A stretch of DNA of 64,000 nt, taken from contig NC_036461.1 of NCBI RefSeq assembly GCF_002775205.1, positions 19,874,015 to 19,938,014 of the forward strand, given 5' to 3'. The DNA is from Xiphophorus maculatus (Eukaryota; Chordata; Actinopteri; Cyprinodontiformes; Poeciliidae). A model generated the notes under the pieces. That model worked only from the letters and a program-made list of their open reading frames with translations. It did no database searches and was not told where the DNA came from. The translations under genes were made by a program, and so were the position numbers. This document shows positions 50,488 to 63,627 of this stretch, one piece after another (position 1 is the stretch's first letter; every line of letters starts with the position of its first letter).

Positions 50488-53400
50488 ATGGACGAACACC
50501 CTGGAGGAGGTGCAGGAGGAGGAGCGGCCGCCCCGCGACAGCCGCCTTCACCGCAGCAGCACCAGCAGGGCAGCAGCAGCGGCGGTCCCCCCATCGGAGC
50601 AGTCATGGTCCCGCAGCAGAACGAAGACTTGCCCCGGCCACATCAGCAGTACACTATTCCCGGGATCTTGCACTACATCCAACACGAGTGGGCCCGGTTC
50701 GAGATCGAGAGGGCACACTGGGAAGTGGAGAGGGCCGAACTCCAGGTTAGCGTCGTAGCTCCTTCCAGGCTAAACTCAGGCTATCCGCTCAGCTCCGAGT
50801 GGTCCCTCTTTCACCCTGTGGTGAGGTGGTGATAGGAGGGGACGTTTAAGAAGCGCTCAGCCCGTCATGGAGGTGTGAAAGTCGGCTGGCAAACTAGAAA
50901 AAATACCAGCAGATTGACTGGAGCTAAGAATTAGCAACACATCCCCACCATGGATCAGTCTAGCTAATTGTAGCATCGCCTCAGTGAAGTGTTATTGTCC
51001 CGGTGAAGCTGCCTGTCTGTTCTTTAGTTGAGCTGAGACAAGCTGACGGTTGAATCTGGTGAACGAGGCCTGATACTGGTCCCAGCTCATCTGGTCGGTC
51101 AGAACAGCTGGCGGTGGTGGTCATGTTGAAACATCTCTAGGGCTGACAGGGGACAGAAAGTTTTCACTTCATAGCTACAGGGATTATTAGAGTAATCAGA
51201 TCAAGGACCTGCTACCAGGACTAAACGGTAAGGAGAGGCAGTCATCTTACTGCTACAGGGGAAAATGGTCATAAGAGAGATTCATTCTGACAACAATGAA
51301 CTGATAGAGGATGACTTAAACCTCTAAACACAGTCTTATGAGAGGGATCATTCAGGGTTCCCTTTATTTGAATATGTCTGTCTTCTGTTGACTCCATGAG
51401 AGCATCAATAACTGCAACATTTATGATTCAGTTGTTAAATCATAGCGTCTGTAATCAGAACTGTGACGATGATAATAATAAGAAGAAGAATGGAGGAAGT
51501 GGGTTGCAGTCTAAGAAAGAAATTCAAATGATTGAATTATTGGATGCAGTTATCGCAGCTACGCTGCTTCATGTTGCTGTTGTAGTGAAGTAGCTGATTT
51601 GAAAAGGATTTTCTTGTTAGAGCTGTGTTTGTGTTTTTTATGAGGCCGTCTGCAGGAACGGCCTCATCAGCCAACAAAATTATGACACTTTTATCATCGT
51701 AACAATCCCCCAAATTATTGTAATAAAAGTTTAGGTCTTTTTCTACATAAATCAGTGTAGTGTAATTCAACTGTTATGTCTCCACATAACAAAGTGTCCG
51801 TTATCATTCAGTAGCCGGTTAGAAAGATTTCAGTCAAATTATACTCCATCTTGTTTATGTTTCATCTGAGCTGAGTGGTGACAGCCGCAGCCTAACTCTG
51901 AAAGCTTTATGGTTTCACCTTGCAGCATTTCATAATATTAACATTAATATCGGAGGGATATTAGAAGTCTGTTTTTTGTGTCTCACATTTCAGGGATCTC
52001 CTTTATCACTTTGATGTCAGTTTTTTCCCCAGATCTCTGTGATCATTCCTATCACAGCCAGGCTGCACTTTGTGGTGTAAAATAAAGCGGTGGTGAATGG
52101 AAGCAGTTGAAAATCACACTTCCACGCTGTGATAGTTTTGAGATTAAATTGCCTGAGAGTAGAGAGCATCTGTGCTGCTACTGACATTATCAATCCTTCT
52201 GAAAGAAACATTTCTTTCACACTCTTCATGGAAGGCGTTCCATGAGTGTTTTTTAAATTTATAAAAAAAATGTATTCATTCATATCCCTTTTTTGAGATC
52301 AGATACTGATGTAAGGCGAAAAGGCCTGGCTCTTAATCTCCTTTATTCCCAATGCTGTTCAGTTGGGTTGAGTTCAGGTCTTGTATAGAACAACCAGTCT
52401 TCTCCATCCATCCAGCTGATCAGCTGGATGGATGAAAAAGGCCACACGTTGCTCCGGTAGCATTTGCCAGAGTTTGCAGAACACCTTTGACAAATGACTT
52501 TATATTTTATATTCAAACCATCTGACAAATTCTGACTTAGTTTTTCTTCTTTCATCTCCTTGGAAAAATCAGTTTTATCACATTATTGTGATTAGTCGAG
52601 GTGACGCGTAAAAAGTCACTTAGAGCAAAGAATCCATCAGTTGGCTACTTGGCGCAATCACTAGTTGGAACAGGAACGTTTCAAACCACAACTGCTGCCC
52701 GACGTTGGAAGCTCCTCTGCTGAACAATAAAAAGGAATTAAAGGGCTGAGAGCAAAAAGTTAAAATCAGATTTAAAACTGCAGTATGTATCTTTTGTTAA
52801 AACAAAAAGTTTTTGTTTTTTTTACATATTTGTTGAAACTGTCACCATGTTAAGATAGTATGTTATGAGTCAGATAATCTGATAAAAGATCGATCTCCAC
52901 CTCCTCTCTGAGCTACTATTGCCGTCTGAAGAAATGCACCGCTCCAACCAAAAGCAACCAATCAGAGCCAGGAGGAGGGTCTTGGCACTGTCAATCAATC
53001 TCATGTACTTACTGCCAAATGTGCAAATGGTGGAGCAAGAACTTACTGTTACAGGAAAACTGTTTATCTGCCGTCATTGGTGGCCATGCTAACTACTTTG
53101 CTATCAGGAAGAAGTTGCACCACTGCAGAGAGGGAGGTGGGGACAGGGGAATGGGCAGCGCCACACCAAGAGTGTTTGGCAGCGCTATGGCCCTCCTCCT
53201 GCCTCTGATTGGTTGTTTTTAGTTAGCGCTGAGAAGGTGGAGGGGTGCCATTAAAAAAAAAACAATTCACAGAATGTGTCTCGTACCATACTGTCACGAC
53301 ATAGTTACAGTTTCAATTATCTAAATAATAATAAAAAAAAATTGTACAAGTTACATACCGCCGCTTTAACATCCACTCTGAACCAAACTTTACTTGCAGT

Positions 53401-56400
53401 CAGGCAAGTCCTGTTCTCCTGCCAAACCCAGACCAGCTCCTTGGATTGGCAGACAGAGATCCGTGATTTGTCACTGACATGGTGATATGGGGCGGACCGC
53501 TGCATCAGATGTTCTGCATTGCACTTGGTGATGTAATCCTTGGATTGAGCTGTTGGGTCATGAATCTCTCCATACACTCTTCTGGAGATAATCTGAAGGC
53601 CACATCAAGTGTAGATTTCCAGCGTCTGCCTGTACAGAAAGTTTCCAGTTTATTTTTACAGAACATTTGAGCGACGAGGCAGTGCAAAATTCTTTACATC
53701 CTAAAACACCATACAGTCACTAATGAGTTTATTGCTCATTATAAAATGAGCAATAAACATGACATTTAGTCAACTATGTTGATTAATGTTCCGTTTTCTT
53801 CTAATTAAAGGCACCTCTAAGCAGATGGGCTTTTAGCCTTGATTTAAAGGAACTCAGTGTTTCAGCTGTTGTGGAGATTTTGGACTTTGGTTCCAGAGGA
53901 TTGTGTGCCTCATCCATGGCCCACCACCTGATGGCTGAGTTGTTGTTCCCACTCACTCCTTCTGTGTTTTAATACCACTAACAGCTGACTGTGGAGAATT
54001 TTAGGTGTGAGGAAATGTAATGGCTGGACTTGTTGCACATGTGACTTCCTTTCACGGCAGCTTCCAGTTTGTATGCCGAGCAGACTGCTGCAAGAAAATG
54101 TGGCCATAGATATGATTGGAACAGCTGGATATAATGGCTGGGAGACTTCTGGCAAATTGAGAGTATTTTTAAAGCAGCATCTAATGTTTCATAGCAGGAG
54201 CTCACATCGCTTCCATTTACATCGTTAATGAAGATGACCACTGGAGAAAAGCAAAGAACCTCATTCAACAGGAAATGTGTGCATCAGGTCGGCTTGCGAA
54301 GGGGCAGAACTTTTCCAGAAACCTTTATTTGGAAGTCAATTTGATGAATTTTGGAAATATTTCAAAGTGGGAACTTTCATCAGGATTTATGGCATTTTCT
54401 GTCATTTCTAGGGCTTAATTAAATTGGGAATCACTTAAATAAAGTTTGTCATATCCAAACGTGAATGTTTTGTTGCAGACATACGTCCATCTGACATTTG
54501 TGACAACAAAACGTTGTTTACTTTATTCCACAGATGAATCTGTGGCGTCTCTGATCTTGTGCTCTTGCCTCATAAATGGGGTCTCAGTTCCACAATTCTG
54601 GAAGTCCATGGATGTGACTGAGGAACGCTTGGTGCTCCTGCAGTGAGCAGGTTGCTTTGCAGGCTCCAGTTAATGTGTCAAGTAGCATCCAGCCAAGAGT
54701 ATTTCAGCTTCTCAAGCTGCATTTTCTTATGAATATTTTAGTTACAAAAATATCAGTGAATAAATTGTAGTTGCGCTCCACAAAAAAATCTGCAAATATT
54801 TAACTGTGAATAGGATCCACTGTACCACCAACCGTCACTAGTGGAAAACCCTCACAACCGCATAGAGCCATGCTGAGGAGCTGCTAGTGGAAAAGAGCCA
54901 TTAGTGTCTCCATGTTTTGGGAGAAGGGGCAGGGTCTGTGTGAAAGGAGGCTGTAATTAAACAGCTTGGCCTACTGGGCCCTGTGCTGACAGCCTGATCC
55001 CAGCTGAAAGCTAAAAGTAGACCAGCCCCAAATAACTGCAATACACACAACTTACAAACTAACTTATGCGTTCAGTCATGGGAAAAGAAGGTATCCCTCT
55101 GTCATCTCTAGGGTTAAAGTTTATGAGTAATCTCAGCAACATTGATTTAAATATAACCTCTAGGACAAAACCAGATTTCACCATGTCACACTTTAATCTC
55201 ACTGTACATGAGTAAAGTGACAATAAATTAATTGATTCACTCATTTAACAGAATTAAAACTTACCTTTCAAAAGGGTTCAAAGATTTAACTTTCAGTGAA
55301 AAATGAAGAATCATTTCATACCCTTTAACAGTCCAGTTTTACACCACATTAAAACCAGTTTCTTTGGGCGTGCTGTGGTGGCGTAGTGGTTAGTGCGACC
55401 CACGTTTGGAGGCCTTGAGTCCTTGACTCGGCCGTCGCGGGATCGATTCCCGGGCCTGACAACATTTGCTGCATGTTTTTCCCCTTTCCTGTCAGCCTAC
55501 TTTCATACAAGGGACACTAGAGTCCACAAAAGACCCTCTGGAGGGGAGAAAAACAAACAACAAACAGTTTCTTTCATAGTAGTTAAGTATTCATATGAAT
55601 TATTGGAATAACTAATTATAGAAACACTCAATTCCCACATATAATTTTGTATAAATGTTATCTGAAAACATTCTAATACACCATTTCTATTTTAACACAA
55701 ATTAAAGGTACTCCTTAATCCCAAATGGGAAATGAAATGTTGCTGTAATATCAATTCAAGCAGGTCTGAAGAAGCCTTGAACAGGCACTCTGCTGTCAGA
55801 CTCATGAAGAGGACGCTCAGGATTGTCCATAATTTCAGAAGAAGAATCCTTTTTCGCATTATCATCTCCAGAGTTTACACAGTCCAGAACCAGGCCAGAA
55901 TCAGAGCTAAACCAGAACCAGACCAGAACCAGCCTTCTTTATCAGGCTATTGAGTTTTTTTATGTCCCTGGCTCTGAGGCTGCTGCGGGGTTTCCCCCTG
56001 TGTATTATGAGCCTGGCGGGGCACCAGGCTTTACTTGCCCCACACCAGGCTAAGTGTCACTTGTTTATTTTAAATATGGTTATTGATGCACCAATAACGG
56101 TGACAGTAAAGACGGATTAAGCCAGGTTTATAGTTGACTGGCTGTGAGGATGCGCTCCAATTGTGTCGTCGCTGTACCTGCCAGTTGGTGTCTCAGGCTG
56201 TTATTCCCAAATTATGATGCCTGATCATGTACCTCCGAATTTTTGTAACTTTTAACATTTTTAAGACAAAACATGGTGGGCCGCTGATGGACTGCCCTTG
56301 TACCCCTACCACTCAGAGTAGCAGATTTTCAAGGGGAAACCCTGTGCTGCCCCAGCAGATGATGTCTGAAGAGATGACACTCAACAACAGACTTCTAGAT

Positions 56401-59400
56401 GCAAACCTTGAAGGATCTTAGTTTCCACAAGAAGTCCAGTCTGCTCTGCCCTTTCTTATAGACGCTTCACTGTTGAGTTGGCAAATACCTGTTCAGTCTG
56501 TCCAGATGAACACTGGGGTATTTTTACAGCTCAACCACCTTCACTTCTTTTCCCGTAATGCAAATATGTTTGACTTTTGGGAATCTACAATTATGTTGTT
56601 TTTTTTGTTCACATTCAAGATGAGATGATTTTATCCAAACCATAGTACAAAGTGGTCCACCAGCTCTCTGTACTCAGACTCTTGTCCGTCTCTGATTCAC
56701 CCAACAACTGCAGACTTGTCTGAGTATTTCTGTAGATGACAGGAGTCAGACTTGTGGTGGAAGTCCGAAGTGTACAGAGTGAAAAGGAAATGGTGAGAGT
56801 ACAGTGCCCTGTGGTGCTCCTGTCGGCTCTCTTTGACATAGACGCCTGACGAAAATTGCGTCATCTTGTTCTCAGAGAGGCATCCACCCCCACTTCTCAA
56901 CACCAGATCAGGTCAAACTATTTCAAAAAGAGTTCTGTGTGAAGAGTTGTGCAATTGGTCAGACGTTTGCCATGTTTTATGCATAAATGCTCTCGCATAG
57001 GAATACATTCATGTCTGCCTTCATTAACAGTGTCCAAAGTTTCTACCAACTTGCAGGTTGCAGAAATATTTTTTACTTAAAAGAAAAATTCTAATTTAAT
57101 TTAGCTCTTGTTTTGTTTGCCCAGCAAACAAAGTAGTCTGGGTTTGTAGAAAAGGGATCTGTAAATGATTGTGAGATCTGAAAACTTGCCTTATTTCAAG
57201 AAACAGTGTCTTAAATATTTTGGAGGGGAGATTGTTATTTTCTAGGTGTATAAATTTATCTTTGGTCTATTCCCAGCAGCAGTAACATGATATGGACACT
57301 CTGTCTTTTAGAAGGCTGGCTGTATTTGGCGTTATGAGGTGAGGATCGTTTAATGAAAGGGCATACCCAAGTCGTCTGTAGCGTAAAAGTTCCTGAGTGT
57401 TTGTGTTTGTTTACTATGAAATTAGAAGGAAATCGGAAGATAAGTTTAATTTAAAAATATATACTTATTGTTATTCAAACCACTTTTCATTGTATTAAAA
57501 CTGAACAGTTTTTGTCACACCTTGCAAAACACCTTTGCCTTGAAAGGGGTTTTTGAAAAGTATGTTTGAAACCTTCTTAAAGGTCATTTTCTAAAGGAAT
57601 ATTTAAGCAGACAAATCAGCCTTATCAGAATGCATATTCCAATTTATTGAATATGATTGTATTCCATCCTCAAACTATGGACATAAGCTGCATATTCCTA
57701 TGTCCATAAATGATCCGCAGACCACTGTTATGATCAAAACCAGCATTTGGTGACATACATACATAAATTTCAAACTCAGTAAGTTGAAAAATACTCAATA
57801 CCATATTTCATATTGCTGCAGCAGTTTTTGAAACATCAATATGTCGATAGTTTAACTTCCGTAACTAGGACAAACCCAAAAAGTATGAGGGGAATTTAGC
57901 CCTTATTTTGAGAAAATATAGAATGTATAAATGTCGCATCCATTTTTTGCAAATCAGTAGACAAGATGAACATTCAGTCACATAAAGACAGTTACAGAGT
58001 CGGCCTTCTACCACCTGACGAACATTTCCAGTATTAAAGGACTAATGTCTCAGCCAGATCTAGAGAAACTCATCCATGTGTTTGTCTTTAGTCACATTGA
58101 TTACTGCAACAGTATCTTCACACATTAACCACATTAACAAATCTATCCTCCAGCTGCAGCTGATCCAGAACACTGCTGCTGGTGTTCTGACTGAAACCAG
58201 GAAGATGGAGAACGTCACCCAGTTCTAAAGTCCTTCCACTAAAAGAATAGACCTTAAAATACTGATGTGAGTTTATAAATCACTGAACAGTTTAGCAGCA
58301 CAATACATTAAATATCTGCTGCTGTTGTATCAACCTTCCAGAACCTCTCAGGTATTTTGGTTCTGTTTCTGCTCTGCATCCAGAGCCAATCGTGGAGAAG
58401 CAGCATTCAGCTTCTATGCACCACAAATCTGGAATTAACTTCCAGAAAACTGAAAAACAGCCAAAACACTGAGTTTCTTTAAATCTGGACTAAAATCCAT
58501 TTATTTAGAACTACATTTTGACTAATATAACTGGAACATGGATTCATTTGAATCTTTATTCCAACATTTTATGATGATGAATTTTGATGACATTTGACAA
58601 AATGTAGTGTTTCTCTATCATGTAAAGCAGCTACAATTACCTTACAGCTGAAATGTGCTGTACAAGGAACCTTACCTATATCAACTTTGAGCAAATGATT
58701 AACTTTGAATATATGTATATATATTTAAATTGATTGTATTGTGATATTGATTATTTTGATAAACCTACGACATCCCACAGGTTAGTGTGATCCTAACCTG
58801 TGGCCTAACCTCTTTGGCCCCTACTCTTCCCCTATGGGCCACCGTAGCTGTGTGGCATCTTCACTCAGAGACCAGACGCTGGTCAGTAATCCTCCGCTCG
58901 TCCTGCTCCACCTCTGTGGTTTCACATCGAGCCCAGCAGACGTTGCCTCAGTCTTGAAAGCTTGTGAAAGGACTGAAGTGTGTATTTGAGTGTTTTCATG
59001 ATGGCGTTGTTCAGAGAAATGGCCCTGATGACTCATGTCCTTACATAGCCTGCTCTGATTTGTCAGCCTGGTAAATCTGGGACAGATGGCTCACTACATG
59101 TACAGACTACTTTGTCATGGTTGTGCTGTGAGGGTGCTTCACCCGTCTAAACACAGGGCACTGGTCAGGTTTTAATCTTGGAGGGTGCCAGAGAGCGGCA
59201 CAGCGTCATTCCCTTAAAGCTGAGCTAGACCCAGAAGTGAAACCTGACCCAGGGCTGAAAAATGGACCAGAATGGAAACTGAGGTACTGTGTTTATTCAG
59301 TGGTGGAAAATGTTGAACTAACTTCTACAGAGTGCTGCACTGGAGCAGCTGGCATGACTGCATAGTGTGAGCAGAAATATGAGGCTCCAAGTCATTATTA

Positions 59401-62400
59401 CATTGTGCTGTCATCACACAGTGGTCCCCATCACTGCACACACCTATACACACACGCAGATTAACTTGCTCTTTCATCCACTGTGGTAATGCTAGCTCAC
59501 CTTTGCAGGGCAACAGCAAAATGACATCTTTGTGAATTATTCATTTCAGTATCAGTGCTATATCAGCTTCTTCTTCTTCAAAAGCAAACAGCTGCCATGT
59601 TCTTCCCAGAATTCTGTGCAGGGGTCCGGTTTCAGGATCCATGCTCTTATTGAGACAACAAGCTGGAGCCTCAAGTTGTTTTTTGTCAATATTCCTGTGG
59701 AAATGTTTCTCTCTCCCTTGAATCAACAAGAGAAACTCTAGAGTTAATTGGAGTGGATGAAGTTTGTGTGTTCAGTTGCAGATTTCTGTTGAAAAGCAAA
59801 CTGGGTAAACGCATTGAATCCAGATTTCCTTCAAATCAAGTCCCAACTTGTGCTGAAAGATTCGTGCATCTACTACTTTACTTCAGTTTGTCCACGTTGA
59901 TTCATTGATGGTTTCTTTTTAATATAAAATGTCAGATTTTTCTTTAACATGATGTTAATTCCAGTAACACACTCAAGATAGGTAGACAAGTAAAAAGAAG
60001 CAAAATATCCTGTTAGAAACATAACTGTCTCTGTAACATGAACATTTGAGCAGATGTTATCTGATATTAATATTGCTGTTATGGTCGATAACCGATATTT
60101 ACTGAGATTATTTATATTTTATTATGCTTTTAAAAAAAACGACTACACCAATGGTTTCACCTCTGCTTCAGTTAGACTTCCCACAATGCTTTACTGCATC
60201 ACTGTCAAAATTAAATATCAACTGTTACCGATGTCAGTGGATCCCTCTATGGCAGTGGGTCCTTGAGGGCCGGTGTCCTGCATGTTTTAGCTCTTCCTGG
60301 TTTAACACACCTGCATCAAATGATGGCTAATTTTAAGGCCTAAGAAGAACATCAACATGATCACTGCTCTATGGCAGTGGTCTCAGCTGCTCTGTTAAAC
60401 AGGGTGTGAAATTGGAGCAAATGACAGGAAGCTGAACACATTGTTCTGTTTTATCATAAAACATGCTGGATGTGGAAAAGGTTTGGAACCTTCTAGACAT
60501 CTGGATTAAATGTTAACATTCTCTTCAGAACACACAGACGACTAAAGGTGCGAAGCTAAAGACAGCTGCTCTCTCTCACACTGTGTACCATCAGCTGTTT
60601 GAGCTGCTTGTGTTTAAGGAATAGGGTGATGACATCACATCCCTCAACAACTACTGGTCACTCAGCCTCTCCATTCTGCCATTATGTGGTTCCAACAAAT
60701 AGTTACATTAGCATCCTGCTTTCCAAGCTTCCAGCAGCTCCTTGAACTAGCTGAAGGCTCCTGCAGCTATGGAGGGCCAAAAGGACCAAAATTAAATATA
60801 TAAATTGTTAATCATTAATTAAATGTACCCTGAACGAAGTTAGTTGATAGACATTTTATTAGATATTAGACATTAAAATGCTAAATTATAAAAGCCGGTG
60901 CAGATAATTAATTTAATGCAGATTATTTCATGCTTCTTGTTCCTGCAATACATTTTTGCACAATGCTATATATTTTTTTTTCCATTTTTTTCTGCGAAGA
61001 GTTTTTGCGGCGCCAGTGGCTCATATTTTTGCGACAGTAGGCAGACAGGAAGGAGGGTGAGGAGAGGGGGGAAGACATGCGGCAAAGGTCGTCGGGACCG
61101 GGAGTCGAACCCGCGACGTCCGCGTCGAGGACTAAGGCCTCCAAACGTGGGGCGTGCTAACCCCCTGCGCCACCACAGCACGCCCCACAATGCTATATTT
61201 TTATCCGCCGGACTCATCTGTCAGAGCTGAGGGGCGGAGCTCACACTGATCTGTTGAACTCATCTAGTTTAGCCTGATTCTTTTAAATCTATTTTGTAGA
61301 ACTGTCACAAATCAAATAAATGTTTCACAAATCACAAACTAGGTTGCAAATATTTTGCTATTTCTGTCGAATAATCTAGTGCAGGTTTGAAGCAACTAAA
61401 TGTCATATTTCTAGAGCTGGAGTATTAATAATAGCCTTGGTTTAACTTTTCAAAGAATCAGGCTAAACTAGCGGAGTTCAATAGGTCATTATTAGCCCCG
61501 CCCTCTCATTTCTGAATTAACTCTTTATTTGACTAATTTATTTCATGGTGATGCTTAAGGAGCAATAACCATTAAATAATTAAGTACACATTGATTTATC
61601 TGCCTTGGCTGTTATAAAGTTGCATTTGTATAATTAATGACTTACAACTTGTCTAGTAAATAAATAAATCATTTAAACATTTAATTAAACATTTATTTAT
61701 TTCATGATTCATTTAATTTGTGATTTAATATGTATTTATTTATTTAGTTTTGTACCTTTTGGCACTCCATAGGCATCTCACTCTCATTTCCTATTGGGTT
61801 ACTCCATTTCTTGGTTAGACGAAAATATTTAGAAACCTACATCTGCCTGGGCTGTGGCTAGTTTTAGCTTAGCTGTGGGGTGTGTGTCTATCTGTGTTCG
61901 TGGATGTGTGTGGACAGAGTGTTTTGAACTCTGTGTTTGTGTTGTGTGTGTGTTTCTCTCCAGGCCAGGATAGCGTTCCTGCAGGGGGAGAGGAAGGGCC
62001 AGGAGAACCTGAAGAACGACCTGGTTAGGAGAATCAAAATGTTAGAATACGCTTTAAAGCAGGAAAGGTAAGAAACGGGTCTTAATGTTCTGTTTACTTT
62101 TCCCCGATGCTAGTCTTACTATTTATTACTCATATCGCCTCTAAGATTTAGTATGTTTTTGATTCTTTCTTCACTGATTGGCTTCGACAGACAGCAACTG
62201 AATTCGTTTCTGAATCCGTGTAGAATAATTACATTAATGTCAGCCTCTGTGCCTACCGATCAGTCAACCCTGATTTCCTTCATTTTGGGGGATTGACCGA
62301 TACTGGCATAAGAAACTGTAGTTATCCATCGATCTTATCTTCATCCACAAATGTCTGAAGATCAGCCACTGTCACTTTGCTCCGCAGTGAGAGAAACTGC

Positions 62401-63627
62401 TTCAGATCACTCAGCCTTCCTGGTGGTGTCACTCTATTTGTAGAGAAACCGTTGGTTCTGTGATTAGATCCTGATGAATCAGTGATGTTAGCTCTTCCTC
62501 ACAGGGCCAGGCTGCTTCGGGCAGCTTTTTACTCACAAATGAAATGATAATCTGACATTATTATGTTATATTTCCTCAGGTTATGTGATGTCAAAATGTG
62601 TTTGATGAAAATATGGGAGTATATCTATATCTATGTAGAATTATTATCTGTAATCGTTGTGTGTGACACTAACATGTCATAATTCTTTGTTTCTCCTTCT
62701 CAGAGCAAAATACCACAAGTTAAAATATGGAACAGAGTTAAACCAAGGAGACATGAAGATGCCAATCTTTGAGTCAGGTAGGTGTTGCAGGAAGATCAGC
62801 TCCAGCTGTGAACCTGATGGGAAGGCTCAGCTTGTCTCTCTTCTCTCCTTGAAGACACCAAAGAGTCGGAGGTCTCTGCTGTCCCTGCCAACAGTCAGCT
62901 AATGTGGAAACAAGGCCGGCAGCTCCTCAGACAGTAAGACCCGTCCTTCAATGAAGAACCAAAGACCATAAGGGGATTTGTAGAGAAACTATATGACAAC
63001 ATTCTCACCACAATGAGTCAATGAACTGAATTTGAATTTGCCTTTTGTATTTCCGATATTGTGTAGGAAGTGCTTTAGTTCCTAAATTAAAAATGTGTAG
63101 AATGTGCCAGTTTTTTATCCGATTAATCACCAGAATCATTGATTACTAAATTAGTCATTAGTTGCGACCCTAGTTCAGCTCAGTATCCACTGGGATGTCA
63201 TGTGTTGCATTCAGGTACCTTCAAGAAGTGGGATACACAGACACCATTTTGGATGTTCGCACTCAGAGGGTTCGCTCTCTGCTCGGCCTGTCGGGTTCTG
63301 AGCAGAACGGATCGATGGAGAATAAGAACTTGCAGCACCTGATCAATGGAACGGAGCGCTGCAAAGATCCCAAGAGGTACACACACACATCTCAACCAGG
63401 ATGGATGGCACCAACCATCCATCCTCACCTCACCTAACCGTTACCTGGTACACAGAGCATGAGGGGTTAAAGTGTTTGCTCTGTGCAGGATTCCAAATGA
63501 CAATCTGGAGACGTTCAACTTCCTGGAAAACGCAGAGGACAGCGATGAGGAGGAGGACGAGGAAGGAGACCTGATGGATGACATCAGCTCTGACAAACAA
63601 CACAGACCTAAGAAACACAAGCCTAAC
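50488..63627 (+). CDS. strn3: STRN3 (striatin-3), first six coding exons; gene continues beyond the window
   Basis: Exons: 50488-50745, 61964-62067, 62704-62777, 62855-62933, 63215-63376, 63489-63627, 816 nt in phase. The start MDEHPGGGAGGG leads to a Gly/Pro/Gln-rich tail, then PQQ/HQQYTIPGILHYIQHEWARFEIERAHWEVERAELQ (caveolin-binding motif and the start of the coiled coil, residues ~53-86), ARIAFLQGERKGQENLKNDLVRRIKMLEYALKQERAKYHKLKYGTEL (coiled coil, oligomerisation and PP2A A-subunit contact), RQYLQEVGYTDTILDVRTQRVRSLLGL and an acidic segment (NAEDSDEEEDEEGD). The WD40 repeats lie downstream, outside the window. Family role: B'''-type PP2A regulatory scaffold of STRIPAK, also calmodulin-binding. 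Exon 4 of this set (62855-62933) uses the acceptor CTCCTTGAAG. Confidence 0.95.
52776..53365. mobile_element. Complete TTAA-flanked MITE (family B) in STRN3 intron 1
   Basis: TTAA at 52772-52775 and 53366-53369; ends AACTGCAGTATGTA and TACATACCGCCGCT are inverted. The interior matches 14598-15190 (AACCAATCAGAGCCAGGAGGAGGG). The TTAA target is the piggyBac signature; no transposase is present. Confidence 0.75.
55366..55564 (+). mobile_element. tRNA-derived SINE with 10-bp target duplication
   Basis: The head GGGCGTGCTGTGGTGGCGTA carries an A box (TGGCGTAGTGGTTAGTGC) and a B box-like GGGATCGATTCCC. A non-tRNA body with GCATGTTTTTCCCC follows, and an A/C-rich tail. CAGTTTCTTT flanks both sides (55356-55365 and 55565-55574). 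Confidence 0.85.
56260..56905 (-). pseudogene. Non-LTR retrotransposon RT fragment, decayed
   Basis: The - strand reads FLFTLYTSDFHHKSDSCHLQKYSDKSAVVG, an RT block with the catalytic [FY]xDD region altered to SDKS, then frameshifts. Further along, sequence akin to the usual LRSF...FYQS...CWG block of such elements follows toward 56300. Several stops and shifts mark it as dead. Confidence 0.65.
57975..58690 (+). pseudogene. L2-type LINE RT 3' end, decayed
   Basis: Translating with shifts gives SAFYHLTNISSIKGLMS, HIDYCNSIF and LQLQLIQNTAAGVLTETRK, the C-terminal L2 RT blocks. The L2 tail follows (CACCACAAATCTGGAATTAACTTCCAGAAAACTG, GCTGAAATGTGCTGTACAA). Multiple stops. Confidence 0.8.
60972..61185 (-). 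mobile_element. tRNA-derived SINE, reverse orientation, 13-bp target duplication
   Basis: Flanks CACAATGCTATAT (60959-60971 and 61186-61198) are identical. On the - strand it starts GGGGCGTGCTGTGGTGGCGC, with A box TGGCGCAGGGGGTTAGC and B box GGGTTCGACTCCC, then a body containing GCCGCATGTCTTCCCCC and a T/A-rich end. It is the same family as the copy at 55366 but closer to a functional tRNA promoter. Confidence 0.9.

Larger units (their letters stand above)
50746..61963 (+). other. strn3: STRN3 intron 1 (11.2 kb)
   Basis: The donor is CTCCAG|GTTAGC and the acceptor TTTCTCTCCAG. It contains the TTAA MITE at 52776, a SINE at 55366, a LINE RT fragment at 56260, an L2 tail at 57975 and a reverse SINE at 60972. 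I see no nested gene; open frames inside are short and unsupported. Stretches 50830-52770, 53370-55355, 58700-60958 and 61190-61960 hold nothing recognisable. Confidence 0.8.

Noticed and set aside
55366-55445. A possible tRNA gene on the + strand
   Set aside because: Same SINE family, with a degraded B box (GGGATCGATTCCC), a non-tRNA body and a 10-bp target duplication.
60960-61190. A possible tRNA gene on the - strand
   Set aside because: A and B boxes are present, but there is no clean acceptor stem or anticodon arm, a SINE body follows, and a 13-bp target duplication flanks the unit.
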